From Streptomyces parvulus (GTDB lineage: Bacteria > Actinomycetota > Actinomycetes > Streptomycetales > Streptomycetaceae), in the NCBI RefSeq assembly GCF_014648855.1, contig NZ_BMRX01000005.1, positions 372,001 to 436,000 of the forward strand: 64,000 bases of DNA. Direction: 5' to 3'. Position 1 is the first letter of the stretch. Each line of letters begins with the position of its first letter. Below are positions 55,779-64,000 of the stretch, one piece after another. The translations under genes and the position numbers were made by a program. Under the pieces are notes generated by a model. That model saw only the letters and a list, made by a program, of their open reading frames with translations. It was not told the origin of the DNA and did not search any database.

Positions 55779-57980
55779 ATGCCCCGCTTCAGCATCATCG
55801 TCCCGTCCCATGGGGTCGCGGGGCGGCTCTCCCAGGCACTGGACTCGGTCCTCGCCCAGTCCTTCGGCGACCTCGAACTGATCCCGGTCTGCACCCCCGG
55901 CGACGCGGGGGCGGACGTCGCCGAGGAGCACGCGGGCCGGGACTCGCGGGTACGGCCCGTGCACGCGCCGCCCTCGGCAGGCCTGGCCGGGGCGCGCAAC
56001 GCCGGGATGCGGGCGGCGACCGGCGCCTACCTGCTGTTCCTCGACGGCGACGACGTGCTCGTGCCGGGCGCGCTGGCGGCGCTGGAGGCGCGGCTGGCCG
56101 ACACGGGGGGCGTGGACGTGCTGTATTTCGAGTACGAGCGGGTGCCCTGGTGGGAGGGCGAGCCCACCAATCCGGCCGCTCCGCTGCTCGCCAAGGCCCC
56201 GCGCGGCGCCTTCACCCCGGACCGGGCCCCCGACCTGACCGGGGTGCGGCTGCCCGCGTGGAGCGCCGTCCACCGCCGCACCTTCCTCACCGAACGCGGG
56301 CTCGCCTTCCCCGACGGGCACTTCACGGACATCGGCTTCGGCGCCCTGGTCGCGGCGCGCGCCGAGCGCGTGGCGGTGCTGCGCTCGGTCGTCGTACGGC
56401 ACCTGGTGCGCCGGCAGGGCAACCGGCTGAACCTGCCGGGTCCGCACCACGCGGACCTCCTCGACCAGGCCGAACTGGCCCTCTCGTACGCGGCAGAACG
56501 GGGGTTGTCGTTCGAGCGCCGCGGCCCGCTCTTCGAGCACCTCTTCGCGGCGGTCCTGAAGACGGCCACGCATCCGCGGCGGCTCACCAGCCGGGAGCGC
56601 CGGGCCTTCTTCCGGCGGGCGAGCCGCCTCTACCGGCGCCACCGCCCCGCCGGCTTCCGTCCGCCGGGCGGCCGGCTCGGCGTCCAGCACCGGCTGCTGG
56701 CGTCGGGGTCGTACGCCGGGTTCCGCGCCCTGCGCGCCACCAACCGGGCCGTCGCCGGGGTGCTGCACCGGCTGCCGCGGCCGCACGGGCTGCGCACCCG
56801 GCTGCTGTACCGCCGCCACCTGCGCCGGCCCCTGGACCCGAACCTCGTCGTCTACTGCGCCTACTGGGGCCGCGGTTACGCGTGCAGCCCGGCCGCGATC
56901 CACGCCAAGGCCCGCGAACTCGCCCCGCACCTCAGGTCGGTGTTCCTGGTCGAACCGGACCAGGCGCACACCGTGCCGGAGGGCGTCGACCACGCCGTCA
57001 TCGGCGGCCGGCGCTACTGGGAGGTGCTGGCCCGCGCCAAGTACCTGGTGAACAACGCCAACTTCGCCGAGGGCGTCGTCAAGCGCCCCGGCAGCGTGCA
57101 CGTGCAGACGCAGCACGGCACCCCGCTGAAGTCGATGGGCGTGGACCAGTCGACGTACCCGGTGGTGGCGGCCTCCAGCGGCAGCTTCACCAAGCTGCTG
57201 GGCCGCGTGGACCGCTGGGACTACAACCTCTCCAGCAACCGGCACTCCACCCAGATGTGGGAGCGCGCCTTCCCCGGCTCCTACGAGGACCTGGAGTACG
57301 GCTACCCGCGCAACGACGTCTACTGCACGGCGACCGCCGAGGACGTCGCACGCGTCCGCCGCGAACTGGGCGTCCCCGAGGGGGCGACGGCCGTGCTGTA
57401 CGCGCCCACGCACCGGGACTACGAGAGCGGCTTCGGCGCGGGAGCCCTGGACCTGGAGGCGTTCTGCGAGGCGGCCGGCGAGGACGTGGTCGTGCTGCTG
57501 CGGGCCCACTACTTCTACGACCGGGGCGGCCGCGCGGGCAGCGGCCGGATCATCGACGTCACCGCGCACCGCTCCTCCGAGGACGTGTGCCTGGCCGCCG
57601 ACGCACTGGTCACGGACTACTCGTCGATCATGTTCGACTACGCCAACCTCGACCGGCCGATCGTCGTGTACGCCGACGACTGGGAGGTCTACCGGGAGAC
57701 CCGGGGCGTCTACTTCGACCTGATGGCGGCGCCGCCGGGGCCGGTGGCGCGGACGCCGCAGGAGCTGGCCCGCGTCTTCGGCGACGGCTCGTACGCCGGC
57801 CCGGAGTCGGCGGCGCTGCGGGCGGCCTTCCGGGAGCGGTTCTGCGAGTTCGACGACGGCCGGGCCGCCGAGCGGGTCGTGCGCCGGGTGCTGCTCGGCG
57901 AGCCGCCCGAGGCGCTGCCGCCCGTGATCCCGCTCGCGGAGCGCGTCCCGGCCCCCGCCGCCACCCTCGTAAGGAGCTGA
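55779..57980 (+). CDS. GT2 glycosyltransferase - TagF-type transferase fusion (second of three)
   Basis: The 733-residue protein has the same plan: GT2 (FSIIVPSHGVAGRLSQALDS, NAGMRAATGAYLLFLDGDDV) and TagF-like C-terminal half (NNANFAEGVVKRPGSVHVQT, LAADALVTDYSSIMFDYANL). It keeps the full HGTPLK motif with His446, the predicted catalytic His, and a second His in VVLLRAHYFYDRG. It is therefore the best candidate for an active polyol-phosphate polymerase. GAGAAAGAG precedes the ATG at 55779 by about five bases; upstream ORF extension is unlikely. In place of VDDAS its GT2 has PVCTPGD, so the GT2 half may be degraded. Confidence 0.87.
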   Translation: MPRFSIIVPSHGVAGRLSQALDSVLAQSFGDLELIPVCTPGDAGADVAEEHAGRDSRVRPVHAPPSAGLAGARNAGMRAATGAYLLFLDGDDVLVPGALAALEARLADTGGVDVLYFEYERVPWWEGEPTNPAAPLLAKAPRGAFTPDRAPDLTGVRLPAWSAVHRRTFLTERGLAFPDGHFTDIGFGALVAARAERVAVLRSVVVRHLVRRQGNRLNLPGPHHADLLDQAELALSYAAERGLSFERRGPLFEHLFAAVLKTATHPRRLTSRERRAFFRRASRLYRRHRPAGFRPPGGRLGVQHRLLASGSYAGFRALRATNRAVAGVLHRLPRPHGLRTRLLYRRHLRRPLDPNLVVYCAYWGRGYACSPAAIHAKARELAPHLRSVFLVEPDQAHTVPEGVDHAVIGGRRYWEVLARAKYLVNNANFAEGVVKRPGSVHVQTQHGTPLKSMGVDQSTYPVVAASSGSFTKLLGRVDRWDYNLSSNRHSTQMWERAFPGSYEDLEYGYPRNDVYCTATAEDVARVRRELGVPEGATAVLYAPTHRDYESGFGAGALDLEAFCEAAGEDVVVLLRAHYFYDRGGRAGSGRIIDVTAHRSSEDVCLAADALVTDYSSIMFDYANLDRPIVVYADDWEVYRETRGVYFDLMAAPPGPVARTPQELARVFGDGSYAGPESAALRAAFRERFCEFDDGRAAERVVRRVLLGEPPEALPPVIPLAERVPAPAATLVRS

Positions 57981-57988
57981 CCCCCGCC

Positions 57989-60223
57989 GTGCCCCGCTTC
58001 AGCCTCATCCTTCCCTGCTTCAAGGTGCAGGGCTTCCTGCGCGAGTGCCTGGACTCGGTCCTGGACCAGTCCTTCCGGGACATCGAGGTCGTCGCCGTCG
58101 ACGACTGCTCGCCCGACGGCTCGGGCGCCATCCTCGACGAGTACGCCGCCCGCGACGACCGGCTGCGCGTGCTGCACCTGGAGGAGAACGCCGGCCTCGG
58201 CCGGGCCCGCAACGCCGGGATGCCGCTCGCCACCGGCGACTACCTCTTCTTCCTCGACAGCGACGACACCCTGACCCCGGGCGCGCTGCGCGCCATGGCC
58301 GACCGGCTCGCGGAGGCCGGCGACCCGGATGTGCTGGTCTTCGACTACGCCCGCACCTACTGGTGGGGCGGCACCCGGCGCAACGCGCTGGCCCGGGTGC
58401 TGGCGGAGGCCGGGGAGGGCACGTTCACGGCGGCCGAGCGCCCCGAGATCCTCGACCTGCTGATGGTGGTGTGGAACAAGGTCTACCGGCGCGACTTCGT
58501 GGAGCGCGGCGGCTTCGCCTTCCCGCCCGGCTACTACGAGGACACGCCCTGGACCTTCCCGGTGATGTTCAGCGCGGAGCGGATCGCCACGCTGGACCGC
58601 ATCTGCCTGAACTACCGGCAGCGGCGCCAGGGCAACATCCTGTCCACCACCAGCCGCAAGCACTTCGACGTGCACGCGCAGTACGAGCGGGTCTTCGCCT
58701 TCCTCGACGGCCGCCCGGAACTGGCCCGGTGGCGGCCGTTCCTGCACACCAAGATGGGCGAGCACTGCCTGGACATCCTGTCCAAGCCGGACCGGCTGCC
58801 GCCCTCCGACAAGGCCGAGTTCTTCCGGCTCACCGCGGAGATGTTCCGAGCCCACCGCCCCGAGGGCGCCGAGATCCCGGCGGAGCTGCGGGTGCTGGCG
58901 TCCGGCGCCCTCGGGTACACCGCCTACCGGCTGCGGCGCCGGTCCGGGCGGGCGGGCCGGGAGCTGGAGCGCCGGGCCCGGCAGGCGGGCGGCCGGGCCG
59001 CCGGGCGCCTGCGCGGGATCGGTACGGCGGTGCGCAGCCGCCGCCCGCTGGAGACGGACCTCGTGGTGTACTCGGCGTTCTCCCACCGCGGCGTGCTGGG
59101 CGACCCCGCCGCGATCCACCGCGCGGCGCGCGAGATCGCCCCGCACCTGCGCGGGGTGTGGGTGGTGCGGGACGAGGAGACCGCTGCGCTGCTGCCGCCG
59201 GACACCGAGCATGTGCTCCTGGGCAGCGCCGCCTACCGGCGGGTGACCGAGCGGGCGGCGTTCTTCGTCAACAACGTCAACTGGCCCGGCACCCTGGCCA
59301 AGCGCCCCGGCAGCGTCCACATCCACACCCACCAGGGCACCCCGCTCAAGTACATGGGCGTCGACCTGCTGGGCAGGCCCGGCGCCCGGCACGGCCTGGA
59401 CGTGCCGCAGATGCTGCGCCGGGCCGACCGCTGGGACCACAGCCTGGTCGCGGGCCGGTACGCGGAGCGGGTGTGGGAGCGGGCGTACCCGTGCCACTTC
59501 ACGTCCGTGCCGAGCGGCAGCCCGCGCAACGACGTGCTGGTGAACGCGGGGGCCGAGGAGGGCCGCCGGGTCCGGGAGCGGCTGGGCGTCCCCGAGGGAC
59601 ACACGGTGGTGCTGTACGCGCCGACCCGGCGCGAGTACCGGCGGGGCGGGCTGGTCGAGCGCGTCGACCCGGCCCGGCTCGCCGCCGACCTCGGCGAGGG
59701 CCACACGCTGGTGGTCCGGCTGCACCCCTCGCTGGCGACCGGTCCGGCCCGCGGCATGGGCCTCTCGGAGCTGCACCGGCGGGGCGTCCTGGTCGACGCG
59801 ACGGACGAACCGCACGTGGAGGACCTGATGCTCGCCTCCGACCTGCTGATCACCGACTACTCCGCCCTGATGTTCGACTACGCCCTCCTGGACCGGCCGA
59901 TCGTGATCCACGCGGACGACTGGCGGGCGTACGAGGCGAGCCGCGGCGCCTATTTCGACATCACCGAGGAGGCGCCGGGGCACGTCTCGCGCTCGTACCG
60001 CGAGCTGGCCTGGCTGCTGGCCTCCGGGGCGTGGCGGGACGAGGAGGCGGCACGGCTGCGGTCGGCGTTCCGGGCGCGGTACTGCGAGTACGAGGACGGC
60101 CGGGCCGCCGAGCGGGTGGTGCGGACGCTGCTCCTGGGCGAGCCGATGCCGGGCCGGGAGCCGGCCGGCGTCCCCGGCGCCCGCGCGGTCACCGCCGGTC
60201 ACAACCTGCTCGCCTCCTCGTGA
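57989..60223 (+). CDS. GT2 glycosyltransferase - TagF-type transferase fusion (third of three)
   Basis: The 744-residue protein has a well-conserved GT2 (FSLILPCFKVQGFLRECLDS, VDDCSPDGS, NAGMPLATGDYLFFLDSDDT, YYEDTPWTFPVMFSAE) and a TagF-like half (NNVNWPGTLAKRPGSVHIHT, LASDLLITDYSALMFDYALL). The HGTP position reads QGTP (Gln449), preceded by His-Thr-His. AAGGAG lies 12 bases before the GTG at 57989, and the stop overlaps the next gene (GTGA). The GT2 part is closest to that of the first copy. The three genes look like tandem duplicates that have since specialised. Confidence 0.87.
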   Translation: MPRFSLILPCFKVQGFLRECLDSVLDQSFRDIEVVAVDDCSPDGSGAILDEYAARDDRLRVLHLEENAGLGRARNAGMPLATGDYLFFLDSDDTLTPGALRAMADRLAEAGDPDVLVFDYARTYWWGGTRRNALARVLAEAGEGTFTAAERPEILDLLMVVWNKVYRRDFVERGGFAFPPGYYEDTPWTFPVMFSAERIATLDRICLNYRQRRQGNILSTTSRKHFDVHAQYERVFAFLDGRPELARWRPFLHTKMGEHCLDILSKPDRLPPSDKAEFFRLTAEMFRAHRPEGAEIPAELRVLASGALGYTAYRLRRRSGRAGRELERRARQAGGRAAGRLRGIGTAVRSRRPLETDLVVYSAFSHRGVLGDPAAIHRAAREIAPHLRGVWVVRDEETAALLPPDTEHVLLGSAAYRRVTERAAFFVNNVNWPGTLAKRPGSVHIHTHQGTPLKYMGVDLLGRPGARHGLDVPQMLRRADRWDHSLVAGRYAERVWERAYPCHFTSVPSGSPRNDVLVNAGAEEGRRVRERLGVPEGHTVVLYAPTRREYRRGGLVERVDPARLAADLGEGHTLVVRLHPSLATGPARGMGLSELHRRGVLVDATDEPHVEDLMLASDLLITDYSALMFDYALLDRPIVIHADDWRAYEASRGAYFDITEEAPGHVSRSYRELAWLLASGAWRDEEAARLRSAFRARYCEYEDGRAAERVVRTLLLGEPMPGREPAGVPGARAVTAGHNLLASS

Positions 60224-61500
60224 GACCGCGGCTGTGGGTGCTGGTCCTGGCCGCCGTGTTCGCCGCGCTGCAACTGGCGAACGTCACCGGCCGGGACACC
60301 CCCGACACCAAGAACTACCTGGCGTACGCGCTGAGTCTGAGCGGTGAGGGCAAGCGCGAGACGGCCACGGCCACCATCGACTACGTGTGCGCGAGCCGGG
60401 CGGAGCGGGTCCGCCGGGACCAGAGCGTGCACGTGGTCCACTTCCACCGGCCCGACCCCACCGACCGGGCGGCGGCCGAGTGCCGGGCGCAGGAGTGGCG
60501 GGTGGTGGGTCCGCAGCTGGCGGCGGGCCGGACCGGCGGGCACACCCTGCCCTATCTGCCGGACCGTTTCATGCGGATCTTCGAGGCGCGGCCGGGATAT
60601 CCGCTGCTGCTGGTGCCCTTCGTGGCGGTCTTCGGCGTGACGTGGGGCCTGTGGGCGGCGGGCGTATTCGTCGCCTGCGCGGGCGGGGTGCTGGTCTTCC
60701 TGATCCTGCGGACGCTGTCGGTGCCGGCACCCCTCGCGCTGGGCGGGCAGGCGCTGTACTACGCGCTGCCGTGCGGGACGACCGCGATGCGCCCGATGAC
60801 CGAGGGGCTGCTGATGGCGCTGACGCTGGCGGCGGTGTGGGGGTGTGCGCTGGTGCTGCGGGCGGGGCGGACGCGGGCGGGTCTGGCCCTGGTCGCGGGG
60901 TCGCTGGCGGCGCTGTTCACGGTGAAGCACTCCCAGGCCCTGTTCCTCGGGGTGTGCCTGGCGGCGGCGGGCGCGCTGATCGCCCTGCGGCGGCGCGGGC
61001 GGGGCGGTCCTCCCGCCCGGGATGTGCTGGTGCTCGGGGCGGTGGGGCTGGCGGGGGCGGTGGGCACGCTGGTGGCGGCGCGGCTGCTGCACTACCCGTC
61101 CGTGTCGGACAGCGTGCAGGATCTGCTCACCGACCACTTCGCGCGGCCGGAACGGGAGCGTCCGTGGCCGGAGTTCTGGCAGTTGCAGGGCAACTTCTGG
61201 CTGGAGTGGCTGCGCCGGCAGGCCTGGCAGCCGCTGCTCGTCGCGGCACTGGGCGCGGGGGCGTGGGGTGCGCTGCGGCGCGGGGGCGCGGCCGGCGGCT
61301 TCCTGGTCGCGGCGGCGTGCACGGGGATCCTGACCCAGGCGGGGCACCCGGACATCAACATCTGGGGCGAGCGGCTGATCGTGCTGGCGTGGCTGCTGCC
61401 GGTGGTGGGCGTCCCGCTGCTGCTGGAGCCCGTGGTGCGGGGTGGCAGGGTGCCGCTGCCCGCGCAGGGGCCGGCCGACCGGGTCCGGACGGCGGGCTGA
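60220..61500 (+). CDS. Polytopic membrane protein, possible GT-C type transferase
   Basis: The 426-residue protein starts MRPRLWVLVLAAVFAALQLA and has about nine to ten membrane helices, with a loop after the first (residues about 20-120) containing RDTPDTKNYLAYALSLSG and RFMRIFEARPGYPLLLVPFV. The first outside loop with Asp and an acidic pair resembles GT-C glycosyltransferases that use lipid-linked sugars, but no family is certain. The GTG at 60220 overlaps the third fusion gene's stop, so it is part of the glycopolymer operon. Near the C terminus it has QAGHPDINIWGERLIVLAWL. Confidence 0.75.
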   Translation: MRPRLWVLVLAAVFAALQLANVTGRDTPDTKNYLAYALSLSGEGKRETATATIDYVCASRAERVRRDQSVHVVHFHRPDPTDRAAAECRAQEWRVVGPQLAAGRTGGHTLPYLPDRFMRIFEARPGYPLLLVPFVAVFGVTWGLWAAGVFVACAGGVLVFLILRTLSVPAPLALGGQALYYALPCGTTAMRPMTEGLLMALTLAAVWGCALVLRAGRTRAGLALVAGSLAALFTVKHSQALFLGVCLAAAGALIALRRRGRGGPPARDVLVLGAVGLAGAVGTLVAARLLHYPSVSDSVQDLLTDHFARPERERPWPEFWQLQGNFWLEWLRRQAWQPLLVAALGAGAWGALRRGGAAGGFLVAAACTGILTQAGHPDINIWGERLIVLAWLLPVVGVPLLLEPVVRGGRVPLPAQGPADRVRTAG

Positions 61501-61592
61501 TCTTCACCCGTTGAGGTGACTTGGGTTCGGGGCGGTGACCACGCCGGGAACATACGCCAAATGTCCCGAATGTCCCACCCCTTGATCTCTTC

Positions 61593-63146
61593 GTGAGCGC
61601 CGACGTCCTCGTCCGTCGGCCGGTACGCGGCGCGACGGCGCTGCGCGGCGGCCGGAGCTGGCGCCCCACTCCGTACCAGGCGGCCGCCTTCCTGTTCTTC
61701 CTCGCCATGTCGCTGGCGTACTGGGCGGTCCCGCTGTGCTGCGACGCGGGCCAGCACGCGGCGGTCGTCGAGCGCCTGAAGGCCGACCTGCTGGATCCCC
61801 GGCACCCGATGGCCGACCTGCCCGGCGCGGGCAGCGCGTACTACTCGCCGTACGCCCTCGCGCAGGGCGTGTTCGCGCGGCTGACGGGGCTGGGCGGCTG
61901 GGAGGTCGTGCGGCTCGCCGGGCCGCTGAACCTGCTGGTGCTGCTGACCGGGCTGAACCGCTTCGTGCGGGTGCTGAGCCCCCGGCCCTGGGCGCCGGTG
62001 CTGGCGCTGGGCGCGATGACGCTGCTGTGGGGCACCGAGCGGGCCTGGTGGAGCGGCTACCTCGGCCTGATGTCGATGACGGGCAACCTCGGCTACCCGT
62101 CGACTTTCGCCATCGGGCTCACCTTCTGGGCCTGGGCGCTGACCGGGGCGCGGGCGCGGGACGGGCGCCGGGTTCGGTACGTGGGCCCGAGCGGGCTGCG
62201 CGGACTGCCCGGGTACGCGGGCCTCGGCGCCCTGTACGGGCTGGTCCTGCTGATCCACCCGATCACCTCGGTGGCCGCCGTGCTGGGCTCGGTGGCGCTG
62301 GTGGCGGGGTGGCAGCGGGGGCTGCGCGGACCGGTCGTCGGGCGCTGGGCGCTGGCGGGCGCGGTGGCGGTGGCGACGGCGGCGCTGTGGCCGTACTTCG
62401 ACGTGTTCGCGCTGGCCGGCGACGGCAGCGTGGACGCGATGCACCGGGTGCTCTACCTGGACCTGCCCGGCCAGTTCTGGCTGGGGCTGCTGGGACTGCC
62501 GGCGCTGTGGGCGCGCGGGCGCCGCTCGGCGCGGGACCCGCTGGTGCTGATGTTCGCGCTGGACTGCGCGGTGGTGGCGTACGGCTGGTGCACCGGGCAC
62601 TACACCTACGGCCGGATCCTCGGGCTCTCACTGGTGCCGGCCCAGTTCGCCCTGGCGGTGGAGCTGGCGGCGCCCCGGCCGTGGGGGCGGTGGCGCGGGG
62701 CGCTGGGCGCGGCGGCGGCCGCGGGGGCGGTGGCGGGGTTCCTCACGGTGCACGCGGGGGCGGTGGTGCCCCGGGCGCTGGACCCGGTCGGCTTCGAGCA
62801 GCCGCCCGACTGGCCCGACTACGCGTGGGCGGCCCGGCACATCGGCCCCGGCGAGGTCGTGATCACCGACGGCTACTACGCGGGCCACGCCATCGCCGGG
62901 TACGGGCCGAACCTCGCGGCCCCCGCCTGGCCCGACCCGGCGCTGGACGAGCGGCAACGGGCACGGCGGACGGCCGACGTCCGGGCGTACCTCGCGCCCG
63001 CGTCGACGCCCGCCGAGCGCGCCGCCGTCGTCCGCCGGTACGACGTCCGCTGGCTGCTGCTGACCCGCTGGCACCCGGTGCCGGAGGAGGCGGTCGTGGT
63101 GGCCTGGAGCGGGCGCACGGGCGAGGTCCTGGCGCGGGTGGGGTGA
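61593..63146 (+). CDS. Large polytopic membrane protein
   Basis: The 517-residue protein has about ten to twelve membrane helices, starting at AAAFLFFLAMSLAYWAVPLC, and an outside C-terminal domain of about 120 residues (WPDYAWAARHIGPGEVVITD, then VRRYDVRWLLLTRWHPVPE). The CCDAGQHAAVVERLKADLL segment follows the first helix. Architecture resembles GT-C or mannosyltransferase-like proteins in Streptomyces glycopolymer loci; no name can be given. The GTG at 61593 has no Shine-Dalgarno. It is 92 bp downstream of the previous gene and ends 21 bp from the convergent ohr gene. Confidence 0.78.
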   Translation: MSADVLVRRPVRGATALRGGRSWRPTPYQAAAFLFFLAMSLAYWAVPLCCDAGQHAAVVERLKADLLDPRHPMADLPGAGSAYYSPYALAQGVFARLTGLGGWEVVRLAGPLNLLVLLTGLNRFVRVLSPRPWAPVLALGAMTLLWGTERAWWSGYLGLMSMTGNLGYPSTFAIGLTFWAWALTGARARDGRRVRYVGPSGLRGLPGYAGLGALYGLVLLIHPITSVAAVLGSVALVAGWQRGLRGPVVGRWALAGAVAVATAALWPYFDVFALAGDGSVDAMHRVLYLDLPGQFWLGLLGLPALWARGRRSARDPLVLMFALDCAVVAYGWCTGHYTYGRILGLSLVPAQFALAVELAAPRPWGRWRGALGAAAAAGAVAGFLTVHAGAVVPRALDPVGFEQPPDWPDYAWAARHIGPGEVVITDGYYAGHAIAGYGPNLAAPAWPDPALDERQRARRTADVRAYLAPASTPAERAAVVRRYDVRWLLLTRWHPVPEEAVVVAWSGRTGEVLARVG

Positions 63147-63167
63147 GCGGGGGTGCCGCCGACCGGA

Positions 63168-63581
63168 CTACTCGATGACCAGCTCGACCGGGATGTTGCC
63201 CCGGGTGGCGTTGGAGTAGGGGCAGACCTGGTGGGCCTGCTCGACCAGCTTGCGGCCGGTCTCCTGGTCGAGGCCCTCGGGCAGCTCGACGCGGAGGGTG
63301 ACGGCGAGCGCGAAGCCCTCGCCCTGCTTGCCGATGCCGACCTCGGCGGTCACGGCGGCCTCGCTGACGTCGACCTTGGCCTGCCGGCCGACGACGCCGA
63401 GCGCGCTGCCGAAGCAGGCGGCGTACCCGGCGGCGAACAGCTGCTCGGGGTTGGTGCCCTTGCCGTCGCCGCCCATCTCGACGGGGGCGCTGAGCGCGAG
63501 GTCGAGCTTGTTGTCCGAGCTGACGGCGCGGCCCTCGCGACCGTGGGTGGCGGTGGCGGCGGCGGTGTAGAGCGCGTCCAT
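63168..63581 (-). CDS. ohr: Organic hydroperoxide resistance protein (Ohr)
   Basis: The 137-residue protein is an OsmC/Ohr thiol peroxidase. Its two reactive Cys are in YAACFGSALG and HQVCPYSNATRG, the Ohr pattern. It reduces fatty acid and other organic peroxides, with lipoyl proteins as reductant. It is divergent from an OhrR gene with a palindromic operator between. It converges with the long membrane protein gene. Confidence 0.95.
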   Translation of the reverse strand: MDALYTAAATATHGREGRAVSSDNKLDLALSAPVEMGGDGKGTNPEQLFAAGYAACFGSALGVVGRQAKVDVSEAAVTAEVGIGKQGEGFALAVTLRVELPEGLDQETGRKLVEQAHQVCPYSNATRGNIPVELVIE

Positions 63582-63661
63582 GGGAAACCCGTCCCTCTCA
63601 CTGGGGTGTGTCGCTCGCGGCGACCTCTGACGCCGACAAGTAGAGCACGCAACTCGAACGT

Positions 63662-63686
63662 GCGCAACTAAGTTGCGCGCAACTTA
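63662..63686. promoter_or_regulatory. OhrR operator, two overlapping palindromes
   Basis: GCGCAACTAAGTTGCGC (63662-63678) and TAAGTTGCGCGCAACTTA (63669-63686) are both perfect dyads and share bases. They lie 30 bp before the ohrR ATG and 80 bp before that of ohr. The position and the GCAACT half-sites suit an OhrR box; binding is inferred. Confidence 0.75.
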
Positions 63687-63715
63687 ATGACGTCCGGTCG
63701 GCTACCCTGGAACGC

Positions 63716-64000
63716 ATGACCACGCCCGCGACCGACTGGCTCCGCCTGGACCAGCAGATCTGCTTCTCCCTGAACGCCGCGTCCCGCGCCTTCGGGGGCG
63801 TCTACCGCGTGGTGCTCAAGGACCTGGGGCTCACCTATCCGCAGTACCTGGTGCTGCTGGTGCTGTGGGAGCACGGGGAGCTGCCCGTGAAGCGGCTCGG
63901 CGAGCACCTGCGGCTGGACTCCGGCACGCTCTCGCCGCTGCTCAAGCGGCTGGAGGCGGCCGGGCTGGTCCGGCGGGAGCGCAGCGCGCGCGACGAGCGG
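63716..64000 (+). CDS. ohrR: MarR-family peroxide regulator OhrR (partial at window edge)
   Basis: The first 95 residues are present; the 3' end lies beyond the window. The sequence [20 protein letters not shown] has the sensor Cys (Cys16) in the DQQICF motif, then [20 protein letters not shown] and the winged helix [37 protein letters not shown]. OhrR represses ohr and itself, and leaves the operator when Cys is oxidised by organic peroxides. It is divergent from ohr and adjacent to the palindrome. Confidence 0.94.
   Translation, partial: MTTPATDWLRLDQQICFSLNAASRAFGGVYRVVLKDLGLTYPQYLVLLVLWEHGELPVKRLGEHLRLDSGTLSPLLKRLEAAGLVRRERSARDER

Overview
The window is high-GC (about 72%) chromosomal DNA of a Streptomyces, close in gene order to the SCO2938-SCO2986 region of S. 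coelicolor as I remember it. The tmRNA tag reads ANTKRDSSQQAFALAA. Many start codons are GTG, genes are coupled through ATGA/GTGA overlaps, and linear-genome housekeeping genes sit beside genes for aerial growth and the cell surface. No database search was run; all names come from motifs, gene order and recall.

Left edge, 1-2918: the right end of an integrated actinomycete element (AICE type). It holds a DUF2637 membrane protein and a DUF6284 protein on the minus strand, and a divergent GntR/UTRA regulator with three identical palindromes upstream, coupled to a YdcF-type protein. The 3' half of a tRNA-Cys marks the attachment site at 2875-2918. From there the chromosome begins: a SUKH-like protein whose last codons lie in the tRNA sequence, then a three-gene molybdenum hydroxylase operon (3679-8731). 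In that operon the large subunit lacks the usual catalytic Glu and the 2Fe-2S subunit has a very long N-terminal extension.

8973-13711 is an amino-sugar operon (binding protein, two permeases, cytoplasmic GH20 hexosaminidase) with a DasR-like site upstream. 13923-23588 holds DUF3039, a YqgE/AlgH protein, a MurA paralogue, HU protein, malic enzyme, a HelD-like helicase, a zinc anti-sigma factor with its ECF sigma factor, and a CGNR zinc-finger protein. 24091-26715 is a nitrate unit (NnaR-type HemD-OmpR fusion and NarK). 27770-32366 is a three-gene exopolysaccharide operon resembling matAB. A LysR/MFS divergent pair follows.

35044-41780 is the conserved ssrA-smpB-S41 protease-ftsX-ftsE-prfB stretch. 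It includes a repeat-rich LAXTG (sortase E) surface protein. 41925-49407 holds two Ser/Thr kinases (PkaB, PkaA types) divergent from a 1333-residue FHA plus FtsK-like protein. 49647-53257 is a second sugar ABC transporter, one permease of which has a 150-residue insert. 53423-63146 is a glycopolymer locus: three tandem proteins that each fuse a GT2 glycosyltransferase to a TagF-type (CDP-glycerol) transferase, followed by two polytopic membrane proteins. The right edge is ohr and a divergent ohrR with a strong palindromic operator.

Most promising for new biology: the glycopolymer locus with its changing HGTP motif, the altered molybdenum hydroxylase, and the TEGT-repeat LAXTG surface protein.
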